Positions 12,441-24,291 of a stretch of 64,000 bases of DNA are shown here, in pieces. The notes beneath the pieces were generated by a model. The model was not told where the DNA came from, made no database searches, and was given only the letters and a program-made list of their open reading frames with translations. How positions within the stretch are numbered: the stretch's first letter is position 1; each line of letters starts with the position of its first letter. The DNA is from Xylocopa sonorina (Eukaryota; Arthropoda; Insecta; Hymenoptera; Apidae). The position numbers were made by a program, and so were the translations under genes. The DNA is taken from contig NC_135208.1 of NCBI RefSeq assembly GCF_050948175.1, positions 248,001-312,000 on the forward strand, written 5' to 3'.

Positions 12441-15224
12441 ATACGAGGTGTATATGACACTTCGCAATGAATATTATATCTTATCACGAAACATAGAAAT
12501 GAGATGCGATATCGCGTTTTGAGAAGCATAAGAACTCTATGGCATCGATGCGGAGACATCAGCAAACGCCATTTCCTAGCAAGGAAGTGTCGCATTTACA
12601 TTCTTTTGAAGTGAATACGAGGTATACATGACACTTCGCAATGAATATTATATCTTATCATGAAACATAGAAGAGAGATGCGATATCGCGTATTAAGAAG
12701 CATTAGAACTCTATTAGCTCGACGCGTAGACATCTGCAGACGCTATTTCCTAGCATGGAAGTGTCGCATTTTCATTCTTTTGTAGTGAATGCGAGGTATA
12801 CAGGACACTTCGCAATGACTATTATATCTTATCATGAAACATAGAAGAGAGATGCGATATCGCGATCTAAAAAGCATTAGTATCCTATTTCTACGAAACG
12901 TAGGCATCTGCAAACGCTATTTCCTAGCAAGCAATAGTCGCATTTCCATTCTTTTGAAGTGCATACAAGGTATACATGACCATTCGCAATGAATATTATA
13001 TCTTATCACGAAACATAGAAATGAGATGCGATATCGCGATTTAAGCAGCATTAGAACTGTATTGCTACGATACGTAGACATTTGCAAACGCTATTTCCTA
13101 GCAAGCAATAGTCGCATTTCCATTCTTTTGAAGTGAATACGATGTATACATGACACTGCGGAATGAATATTATAATATATCACGAAACATTGAAATGAGA
13201 TGCGATATCGCGATCTAAGCAGCATTAGAACTCAATTTCTACGATACGTAGGCATCTGCAAACGCTATTTCCTAGCAAGGAATAGTAGCATTTACATTCT
13301 TTTGAAATGAATACGAGGTATACATAACACTTCGCAATGAGTATTATATCTTATCATGAATCATAGAAGTGAGATGCGATATCGCGTTTTAAGAAGCATT
13401 AGAAACTTATTGCCTCGACGCGTAGACATCTGCAGACGCTATTTGCTAGCATGGAAGTGTCGCATTTACATTCTTTTGAAGTGAATACGAGGTATACATG
13501 ACACTTCGCAATGAATATTATATCTTATCAAGAAGCATAGAAATGAGATGCGATATCGCGTTTTGAGAAGCATTAGAGCACTATTGCTATGAAACGTAGA
13601 CATCTGCAAGCGCTATTTCCTAGCAAGGAAGATACGCATTTACATTCTTTTGAAGTGAATACGAGGTATACATGACATATCGCAATGAATATTATATCTT
13701 ATCATGAAGCATAGAAATGAGATGTGATATCGCGTTTTGAGAAGCATTAGAACTCCATTGCTACGATACGTAGTCATCTGCAAACGCTATTTCCTAGCAA
13801 GGAAGATTCGCATTTACATTCTTTTGAAGTGAATACGAGGTATACATGACACTTAACAATGAACATTATATCTTATCATGTAACATATAAGTGAGATGCG
13901 ATATCGCGTCTTAAGAAGCATTAGAACCCTATTGCCTCGATGTGGAGATATCTGCAAACTCTATTTCCTAGCATGGAAGTGTCGCATTTACATTCTTTTG
14001 AAGTGAATTCGAGGTATACATGACAATTCGGAATGAATATAATATCTTATCACGAAACATAAAAATGAGATGCGATATCGCGATCTAAGAAGCATTAGAA
14101 CTCTATTGCTACGATACGTAGGCATCTGCAAACGCTATGCCCTAGCAAGGAATAGTTGCATTTACATTCTTTTGTAGTGAATGCGAGGTATACATGACAC
14201 TTCGCAATGAATATTATATCTTATCATGAAACATAGAAGAGAGATGCGATATCGCGTTTTAAGAAGCATTAGAACTCCATTGCTCCGATACGTAGACATC
14301 TGCAAACGCTATTTCCTAGCAAGGAAGATTCGCATTTACATTCTTTTGAAGTGAATACGAGGTACACATGACACTTCACAATGAACATTATATCTTATCA
14401 TGTAACATATAAGTGAGATGCGATATCGCGTCTTAAGAAGCATTAGAACCCTATTGCCTCGATGTGGAGATATCTGCAAACGCTATTTCCTAGCAAGCAA
14501 TAGTCGCATTTACATTCTTTTGAAATGAATTCGAGGATTACATGACACTTCGGAATGAATATTATAACTTATCATGAAGCATAGAAATGAGATGTGATAT
14601 CGCGTTTTGAGAAGCATTAGAACTCCATTGCTACGATACGTACTCATCTGCAGACGCTATTTCCTAGCATGGAAGTGTCGCATTTTCATTCTTTTGTAGT
14701 GAATGCGAGGTATACAGGACACTTCGCAATGACTATTATATCTTATCATGAAACATAGAAGAGAGATGCGATATCGCGATCTAAGGAGCATTAGGACTCT
14801 ATTGCTACGATACGTAGGCATCTGCAAACGCTATTTCCTAGCATGGAAGTGTCGCATTTACATTCTTTTGAAGGGAATTCGAGGTATACATGACACTTCG
14901 GAATGAATATTATAACTTATCACGAAACATAGAAATGAGATGCGATATCGCGATTTAAGTAGCATTAGAACCCTATTGCTACGATGCGTGGACATCTGAA
15001 TGCGCTATTTCCTAGCAAGGAAGTGTCGCATTTACATTCGTTTGGAGAGAATACGAGGTATACATGACACCTCGCAAAGAACATTATATCTTATCACGAA
15101 ACACAGAAGAGTGTTGCGATATCCCGTTTTAAGTAGCATTAGAACTCTATTGCCTCTATGTGTAGACATCTGCAGACGCTATTTCCTAGCAAGGAAGTTT
15201 CGCATTTACATTCTATTGAGGTGA
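12441..15224 (+). repeat. Higher-order repeat, 16-mer, copy A (2784 bp)
   Basis: Sequence at 12457 onward matches 15241 onward at a constant offset of 2784 bp, exactly 16 x 174. Marker variants such as GACACTGCGGAATG (13141 region against 15925 region) fall at the same offset. In the stretches compared, the two copies are essentially identical, whereas neighbouring monomers inside a copy differ clearly. The unit edges are approximate, because a higher-order repeat has no intrinsic start. Confidence 0.9.
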
Positions 15225-18060
15225 ATACGAGGTGTACATGACACTTCGCAATGAATATTATATCTTATCACGAAACATAGAAATGAGATGCGATATCGCG
15301 TTTTGAGAAGCATAAGAACTCTATGGCATCGATGCGGAGACATCAGCAAACGCCATTTCCTAGCAAGGAAGTGTCGCATTTACATTCTTTTGAAGTGAAT
15401 ACGAGGTATACATGACACTTCGCAATGAATATTATATCTTATCATGAAACATAGAAGAGAGATGCGATATCGCGTATTAAGAAGCATTAGAACTCTATTA
15501 GCTCGACGCGTAGACATCTGCAGACGCTATTTCCTAGCATGGAAGTGTCGCATTTTCATTCTTTTGTAGTGAATGCGAGGTATACAGGACACTTCGCAAT
15601 GACTATTATATCTTATCATGAAACATAGAAGAGAGATGCGATATCGCGATCTAAAAAGCATTAGTATCCTATTTCTACGAAACGTAGGCATCTGCAAACG
15701 CTATTTCCTAGCAAGCAATAGTCGCATTTCCATTCTTTTGAAGTGCATACAAGGTATACATGACCATTCGCAATGAATATTATATCTTATCACGAAACAT
15801 AGAAATGAGATGCGATATCGCGATTTAAGCAGCATTAGAACTGTATTGCTACGATACGTAGACATTTGCAAACGCTATTTCCTAGCAAGCAATAGTCGCA
15901 TTTCCATTCTTTTGAAGTGAATACGATGTATACATGACACTGCGGAATGAATATTATAATATATCACGAAACATTGAAATGAGATGCGATATCGCGATCT
16001 AAGCAGCATTAGAACTCAATTTCTACGATACGTAGGCATCTGCAAACGCTATTTCCTAGCAAGGAATAGTAGCATTTACATTCTTTTGAAATGAATACGA
16101 GGTATACATAACACTTCGCAATGAGTATTATATCTTATCATGAATCATAGAAGTGAGATGCGATATCGCGTTTTAAGAAGCATTAGAAACTTATTGCCTC
16201 GACGCGTAGACATCTGCAGACGCTATTTGCTAGCATGGAAGTGTCGCATTTACATTCTTTTGAAGTGAATACGAGGTATACATGACACTTCGCAATGAAT
16301 ATTATATCTTATCAAGAAGCATAGAAATGAGATGCGATATCGCGTTTTGAGAAGCATTAGAGCACTATTGCTATGAAACGTAGACATCTGCAAGCGCTAT
16401 TTCCTAGCAAGGAAGATACGCATTTACATTCTTTTGAAGTGAATACGAGGTATACATGACATATCGCAATGAATATTATATCTTATCATGAAGCATAGAA
16501 ATGAGATGTGATATCGCGTTTTGAGAAGCATTAGAACTCCATTGCTACGATACGTAGTCATCTGCAAACGCTATTTCCTAGCAAGGAAGATTCGCATTTA
16601 CATTCTTTTGAAGTGAATACGAGGTATACATGACACTTAACAATGAACATTATATCTTATCATGTAACATATAAGTGAGATGCGATATCGCGTCTTAAGA
16701 AGCATTAGAACCCTATTGCCTCGATGTGGAGATATCTGCAAACTCTATTTCCTAGCATGGAAGTGTCGCATTTACATTCTTTTGAAGTGAATTCGAGGTA
16801 TACATGACAATTCGGAATGAATATAATATCTTATCACGAAACATAAAAATGAGATGCGATATCGCGATCTAAGAAGCATTAGAACTCTATTGCTACGATA
16901 CGTAGGCATCTGCAAACGCTATGCCCTAGCAAGGAATAGTTGCATTTACATTCTTTTGTAGTGAATGCGAGGTATACATGACACTTCGCAATGAATATTA
17001 TATCTTATCATGAAACATAGAAGAGAGATGCGATATCGCGTTTTAAGAAGCATTAGAACTCCATTGCTCCGATACGTAGACATCTGCAAACGCTATTTCC
17101 TAGCAAGGAAGATTCGCATTTACATTCTTTTGAAGTGAATACGAGGTACACATGACACTTCACAATGAACATTATATCTTATCATGTAACATATAAGTGA
17201 GATGCGATATCGCGTCTTAAGAAGCATTAGAACCCTATTGCCTCGATGTGGAGATATCTGCAAACGCTATTTCCTAGCAAGCAATAGTCGCATTTACATT
17301 CTTTTGAAATGAATTCGAGGATTACATGACACTTCGGAATGAATATTATAACTTATCATGAAGCATAGAAATGAGATGTGATATCGCGTTTTGAGAAGCA
17401 TTAGAACTCCATTGCTACGATACGTACTCATCTGCAGACGCTATTTCCTAGCATGGAAGTGTCGCATTTTCATTCTTTTGTAGTGAATGCGAGGTATACA
17501 GGACACTTCGCAATGACTATTATATCTTATCATGAAACATAGAAGAGAGATGCGATATCGCGATCTAAGGAGCATTAGGACTCTATTGCTACGATACGTA
17601 GGCATCTGCAAACGCTATTTCCTAGCATGGAAGTGTCGCATTTACATTCTTTTGAAGGGAATTCGAGGTATACATGACACTTCGGAATGAATATTATAAC
17701 TTATCACGAAACATAGAAATGAGATGCGATATCGCGATTTAAGTAGCATTAGAACCCTATTGCTACGATGCGTGGACATCTGAATGCGCTATTTCCTAGC
17801 AAGGAAGTGTCGCATTTACATTCGTTTGGAGAGAATACGAGGTATACATGACACCTCGCAAAGAACATTATATCTTATCACGAAACACAGAAGAGTGTTG
17901 CGATATCCCGTTTTAAGTAGCATTAGAACTCTATTGCCTCTATGTGTAGACATCTGCAGACGCTATTTCCTAGCAAGGAAGTTTCGCATTTACATTCTAT
18001 TGAGGTGAATACGAGGTGTACATGACACTTCGCAATGAATATTATATCTTATCACGAAAC
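15225..18060 (+). repeat. Higher-order repeat, 16-mer, copy B
   Basis: Tandem copy of the 2784-bp unit, with similarity ending near 18060. There the sequence switches to a monomer type seen after 11240 (GAGGTGTCATATCGCG). The frames at 15000-15224 and 17784-18008 are the same chance frame in copies A and B, exactly 2784 bp apart. Confidence 0.9.
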
Positions 18061-18889
18061 ATATAAATGAGGTGTCATATCGCGATTTAAGTAGCATTAG
18101 AACGCTATTGCTACGATACGTCGACATCTGCAAACGCTATTTCCTAGCAAGCAATAGTCGCATTTCCATTCTTTTGAAGTGAATACGATGTATACATGAC
18201 ACTTCGCAATGAATATTAAATCTTATCATGAAACATAGAAGTGGGATGCGATATCGCGTTCTAAGAAGCATTAGAACACTAACGCTACGATACGTAGACA
18301 CCTGCGAACGCTATTTCCTAGCATGGAAGTGTCGCATTTACATTCATTTGAAGTGAATAAGAGGTATACATGACACTTCGCAATAGATATTATATCTTAT
18401 CACGAAACATAGAAATGAAATGCGGCATCTCGTTTTAAGAAGCATTACATCTCTATTGCTACGATACGTAGACATCTGCAAACGCTATTTCCTAGCAAGG
18501 AAGTGTCGCATTTACATATTTTTGAAGTGAATTTGAGATATACATGACACTTCGCAATGAATATTATATCTTATCATGAAACATAGGAATGAGGTGCTAT
18601 ATCGCGTTTTGAGAAGCATTAGAACTCTATTGCTAATATACGTAGACACCTGCAACCTCTATTTCCTAGCAAGGAAATGTCGTACTTACATTCTTTTGAA
18701 CTGAATACGAGAGGTATACATGACACTTCGCAATGAATATTATATCTTATGATAAAACATAGAAATGAGATACGATATGGCGTTTCAAGAAGCATTAGAG
18801 CTCTATTTCTTCGATACGTAGATATCTGCTAACCTTATTTCCTAGGAAGGTAGTGTCGCATTTACATTCTTTTGAGGTGAATACGAGGT

Positions 18890-19451
18890 ATCACGTCCGG
18901 TGAAACTATTTTCCGTTGCTCCGGAGGCTTTACGACACGAGCCTATTTTTCGGAAATAGAAATACGATGCCTGAACCTCACATTGAGGTGGCTAACGATC
19001 TAAAACTAGAGGTTTGCACCCCTCGGTAGGAGATCTCGAGTCAGAGTGTGTGCTCTGGAGACGCGTCTCTGACCTCCTCGGTTCGCGGGACGCTACGGTC
19101 GCGAACGCTCGTGGTAGGGAGATCGCGGTCCCGCGTGTGGGGGACTCGCGTCTCGAGGCGGAGAGCGCCCGGTCCAGCGAGTGGGGACCCGCGGCTCGTC
19201 TTCCTGCTGGACGGAATCCTCGGTGCGAGGGAGATAGGGCTGCCCGTCCTTGGTGCGGGCGAGACAGGTATACTCGGTGGTGCGAGTGAGGCAGCGGAAA
19301 TCGGTGTGAGTGAGCGCGTGCAGGTATGCGCGTGCGAAAACTTACAGTTTCTGGTTCTGCAGGCGAGTTTGGCTGGTTGCATGCGTCCAGGGGTTGATGC
19401 TGGGGGGTGCGAGAAGTTTGATGGGTGGCAGGCGGTACGCCTGACGTCACA
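18890..19451 (-). mobile_element. Solo LTR-G at the satellite polarity switch (copy 1)
   Basis: Read on the minus strand, this GC-rich spacer starts TGTGACGTCAGGCG at 19451 and ends ...CCGGACGTGA at about 18890. Its start matches the 3' LTR of the gypsy element (TGTGACGTCAGGCG at 52364), including CCGCCTGCCACCC shortly after. The end resembles that LTR's end (CCAGGACATGACA). The middle shares the CTCRCTCGCACC-type degenerate repeats. It is therefore a solo LTR of a related family. The flanking satellite is in opposite orientations on the two sides, and no target-site duplication is visible. A 187-bp internal segment present in the second copy is missing here. Confidence 0.75.
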
Positions 19452-20152
19452 AAATGCGACACTTCCTCTCTAGGAAATTCAGTTCCCAATATATCTCTGT
19501 ATCGAAGCTATAGAGTTCTAATTCTCCTTAAAGCGCGATATCGCACCTCATCTCTATGTCTCATGATAAGATATAATATTCATTGCGAGGTGTAATGTAT
19601 TCCTCGTCTACACTTCAAATGAATGTAAATGCGACACTTCCTTTCTAGGAAATAGCGTCTCCAGATATCTACGTATCGTAGCAATAGAGTTCTAATGCTT
19701 CTTATAACGCGATATCGCATCTCATTTCTATGTTTCAGGAAAAGATATAATATTCATTGCGAATTGTCGTGTATACCACGTATTCACATCAAATTAATGT
19801 AAATGCGCCACTTCCGTGCTAGGAAATAGCGTCTCCAGATATCTACGAATCGTAGCAATAGAGTTCCAATGCTTCTTAAAACTCGATATCGCATCTGATT
19901 TCTATATTTCATGATAAGATATAATATCCATTGCGAAGTGCAACTTATTCCTCGTATTCACTTCAAATGAATGTAAATGCGACACTTCCTTCCTAGGAAA
20001 TAGCGTTTGCAGATGTCTACGTATCGTAGCAATACAGTTCTAATGCTACTTAAATCGCGATATCGCATCTCATTTATATGTTTCGTGATAAGATATAATA
20101 TTCATTGCGAAGTGTCATGTATACCTCGTATTCACTTCAAAAGAATGTAAAT

Positions 20153-21718
20153 GCGACTATTCCTTTCTAGGAAATAGCGTTTGCAGATGTCTACGTATCG
20201 TAGCAATAGAGTTCTAATGCTACTTAAATCGCGATATCGCATCTCATTTATATGTTTCGTGATAAGATATAATATTCATTCCGAAGTGTCATGTATACGT
20301 CGAATTCACTTCAACAGAATGTAAATGCGACACTTCCATCCTAGGAAGTAGCGTTTGCAGATGTCTACGTATCGTAGCAATAGATTTCTAATGCTTCTCA
20401 AAACGCGATATCGCATCTCATATCTTTGCTTCATGATAAGATATAATATTGATTGCGAAGCATCATGTATACCTCGTATTCACTCCAAACGAATGTAAAT
20501 GCGACATTTCCATGCTAGGAAATAGCGTATTGAGATGTCTACGTATCGTAGCCATAGAGTTCTAATGCTGCTTAAATCGCGTAATCGCATCCCATTTCTA
20601 TGTTTCGTGATAAGTTATAATATTCATTGCGAAGTGTCATGTATACCTCCTATTCACTTCAAAAGAATGTTAACGCGACACTTCCTTGCTAGGAAATAGC
20701 GTTTCCAGATGACTTCCTATTGTAGCAATAGCGTTCTAATGCTTCTCAAAACGCGATATCGCATCTCTTTTCTATGCTTCATGATAAGATATAATATTCA
20801 TTGCGATGTGTCATGTATACCTCGTATTCACATCAAAAGAATGTAAATGCGACACTTCCTTGCTGGGAAATAGCATTTGCAGATATCTACGTATCGTAGC
20901 AATAGAGATCTAATGCATCTTAAAACGAGATGTCGCATCTCGTTTCTATGTTTCATGATAAGATATAATACTCATTGCTAAGTGTCATGTATACCTCGTA
21001 TTCACTTCAAAAGAATGTAAATGCGACACTTCCTTGCTAGGAAATAGCGTTTGCAGAGGTCTACATATCGTAGCAATAGAGTTCTAACGCTTCTTAAAAC
21101 GCGATATCGCATCTCTCTTCTATGTTTCATGATAAGATATAATTTTCATTGCGAAGTGTCATGTATACCTCGTATTCACTTCAAAAGATTGTAAATGCGA
21201 CTATTGCTTGCTAGGAAATGGCGTTTGCAGATGTCTACGTATCGTAGCAATAGAGTTCTAATGCTACTTAAATCGCGATATCGCATCTCATTTATATGTT
21301 TCGTGATAAGATTTAATATTCATTGCGAAGTGTCATGTATACCTCGTATTCACTTCTAAAGTATGTAAGTGCGACACTTCCATGCTAGGAAATAGCGTTT
21401 CCAGATGTCTCCGCATCGAGGCCATAGGGTTCTAATGCTTCTTAAAACGCGATATCGCATCTCTCTTCTATGTTTCATGATAAGATATAATATTCCTCAA
21501 GAAGTGTCATGTATACCACGTATTCTCTCCAAACGAATGTAAATGCGACACTTCCTTGCTAGGAAATGGCGTATTCAGATGTCTACGTATTGTAGCAATA
21601 GAGTTCTAATGCTACTTAAATCGCGATATCGCATCTCATTTCTATGTTTCGTGATAAGATATAATATTCATTGCGAAGTGTCATGTACACCTCGTACTCA
21701 CTTCAAAAGAATGTAAAT
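20153..21718 (-). repeat. Higher-order repeat, 9-mer, copy A (1566 bp)
   Basis: GCGACTATTCCTTTCTAGG at 20153 recurs at 21719, an offset of exactly 9 x 174 bp. The following nine monomers match with only occasional substitutions. For example, GCTGGG against GCTAGG and CAGAT against CAAAT lie near 20865 and 22431. Confidence 0.92.
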
Positions 21719-23284
21719 GCGACTATTCCTTTCTAGGAAATAGCGTTTGCAGATGTCTACGTATCGTAGCAATAGAGTTCTAATGCTACTTAAATCGCGA
21801 TATCGCATCTCATTTATATGTTTCGTGATAAGATATAATATTCATTCCGAAGTGTCATGTATACGTCGAATTCACTTCAACAGAATGTAAATGCGACACT
21901 TCCATCCTAGGAAGTAGCGTTTGCAGATGTCTACGTATCGTAGCAATAGATTTCTAATGCTTCTCAAAACGCGATATCGCATCTCATATCTTTGCTTCAT
22001 GATAAGATATAATATTGATTGCGAAGCATCATGTATACCTCGTATTCACTCCAAACGAATGTAAATGCGACATTTCCATGCTAGGAAATAGCGTATTGAG
22101 ATGTCTACGTATCGTAGCCATAGAGTTCTAATGCTGCTTAAATCGCGTAATCGCATCCCATTTCTATGTTTCGTGATAAGTTATAATATTCATTGCGAAG
22201 TGTCATGTATACCTCCTATTCACTTCAAAAGAATGTTAACGCGACACTTCCTTGCTAGGAAATAGCGTTTCCAGATGACTTCCTATTGTAGCAATAGCGT
22301 TCTAATGCTTCTCAAAACGCGATATCGCATCTCTTTTCTATGCTTCATGATAAGATATAATATTCATTGCGATGTGTCATGTATACCTCGTATTCACATC
22401 AAAAGAATGTAAATGCGACACTTCCTTGCTAGGAAATAGCATTTGCAAATATCTACGTATCGTAGCAATAGAGATCTAATGCATCTTAAAACGAGATGTC
22501 GCATCTCGTTTCTATGTTTCATGATAAGATATAATACTCATTGCTAAGTGTCATGTATACCTCGTATTCACTTCAAAAGAATGTAAATGCGACACTTCCT
22601 TGCTAGGAAATAGCGTTTGCAGAGGTCTACATATCGTAGCAATAGAGTTCTAACGCTTCTTAAAACGCGATATCGCATCTCTCTTCTATGTTTCATGATA
22701 AGATATAATTTTCATTGCGAAGTGTCATGTATACCTCGTATTCACTTCAAAAGATTGTAAATGCGACTATTGCTTGCTAGGAAATGGCGTTTGCAGATGT
22801 CTACGTATCGTAGCAATAGAGTTCTAATGCTACTTAAATCGCGATATCGCATCTCATTTATATGTTTCGTGATAAGATTTAATATTCATTGCGAAGTGTC
22901 ATGTATACCTCGTATTCACTTCTAAAGTATGTAAGTGCGACACTTCCATGCTAGGAAATAGCGTTTCCAGATGTCTCCGCATCGAGGCCATAGGGTTCTA
23001 ATGCTTCTTAAAACGCGATATCGCATCTCTCTTCTATGTTTCATGATAAGATATAATATTCCTCAAGAAGTGTCATGTATACCACGTATTCTCTCCAAAC
23101 GAATGTAAATGCGACACTTCCTTGCTAGGAAATGGCGTATTCAGATGTCTACGTATTGTAGCAATAGAGTTCTAATGCTACTTAAATCGCGATATCGCAT
23201 CTCATTTCTATGTTTCGTGATAAGATATAATATTCATTGCGAAGTGTCATGTACACCTCGTACTCACTTCAAAAGAATGTAAAT
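21719..23284 (-). repeat. Higher-order repeat, 9-mer, copy B
   Basis: Second copy of the 1566-bp unit. It ends where the monomer head changes from TATTCC to TATTGC at 23285-23295. A third, partial and more diverged occurrence of its later monomers is visible at about 24600-25200. Confidence 0.92.
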
Positions 23285-24291
23285 GCGACTATTGCTTGCT
23301 AGGAAATAGCGTTTGCAGAAGTCTACGTATCGTAGCAATAGCGTTCTAATGCTACTTAAATCGCGATATCGCATCTCATTTCTATGTTTCGTGATAAGAT
23401 ATAATATTCATTGCGAAGTGTCATGTACACCTCGTATTCACTTCAAAAGAATGTAAATGCGACTAATGCTTGCTAGGAAATAGCGTTTGCAGATGTCTAC
23501 GTATCGTAGCAATAGCGTTCTAATGCTACTTAAATCGCGATATCGCATCTCATTTATATGTTTCGTGATAAGATATAATATTCATTGCGAAGTGTCGTGT
23601 ATACCCCGTATTCACTTCAAAAGAATGTAAGTGCGACACTTCCATGCTAGGAAATAGCGTTTGCAGATGTCTCCGCATCGAGGCCATAGAGTTCTAATGC
23701 TTCTTAAAACGCGATATCGCATCTCTCTTCTATGTTTCATGATAAGATATAATATTCATTGCGAAGTGTCATGTATACCTCGTACTCACTTCAAAAGAAT
23801 GTAAATGCGACTATTGCTTGCTAGGAAATAGCGTTTGCAGAAGTCTACGTATCGTAGCAATAGCGTTCTAATGCTACTTAAATCGCGATATCGCATCTCA
23901 TTTCTATGTTTCGTGATAAGATATAATATTCATTGCGAAGTGTCATGTACACCTCGTATTCACTTCAAAAGAATGTAAATGCGACTAATGCTTGCTAGGA
24001 AATAGCGTTTGCAGATGTCTACGTATCGTAGCAATAGCGTTCTAATGCTACTTAAATCGCGATATCGCATCTCATTTATATGTTTCGTGATAAGATATAA
24101 TATTCATTGCGAAGTGTCGTGTATACCCCGTATTCACTTCAAAAGAATGTAAGTGCGACACTTCCATGCTAGGAAATAGCGTTTGCAGATGTCTCCGCAT
24201 CGAGGCCATAGAGTTCTAATGCTTCTTAAAACGCGATATCGCATCTCTCTTCTATGTTTCATGATAAGATATAATATTCATTGCGAAGTGT
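23285..24291 (-). repeat. Higher-order repeat, 3-mer, two copies (522 bp each)
   Basis: GCGACTATTGCTTGC at 23285 recurs at 23807 (522 = 3 x 174), followed by the same monomer series headed GACTAATGC and GACACTTCCATGC. Similarity breaks near 24291. The unit lies next to the 9-mer and shares monomer types with it, which indicates nested amplification. Confidence 0.9.

Larger units (their letters stand above)
3871..18889 (+). repeat. 174-bp satellite array, forward orientation (about 86 monomers)
   Basis: The palindrome GCGATATCGC recurs every 174 bases (cgatat at 3981, 4155, 4329, 4503 and onwards). Each monomer also has a TTCCT-AGCA-AGGAA dyad, a CTACG-ATA-CGTAG dyad and an AT-rich GAATATTATATCTTATCA block. 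Variants with GTGTCGCATTT or ATAGTCGCATTT alternate irregularly in the first part. The right half contains a 16-monomer higher-order repeat. 174 is a multiple of three, so reading frames run from monomer to monomer and give chance open frames, such as the repeated 74-codon frames ending at 11223, 15224 and 18008. I do not regard these as genes. Length and organisation resemble centromeric satellites, but no centromere function can be read from sequence. Confidence 0.95.

Noticed and set aside
10999..18008. Identical 74-codon open frames at 10999-11223, 15000-15224 and 17784-18008, and a shorter one ending at 7569
   Set aside because: They are the same stretch of satellite read in one frame. 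The spacing equals whole numbers of monomers, and 174 is divisible by three, so frames persist by geometry. No domain, promoter or independent conservation is seen.
19014..19489. Frames of 91-165 codons on both strands of the GC-rich spacer, and their counterparts at 40278-40962
   Set aside because: GC-rich LTR sequence gives long frames on both strands at once. Their composition (repeated serine, arginine, proline) is that of LTR minisatellite, and some run into satellite.
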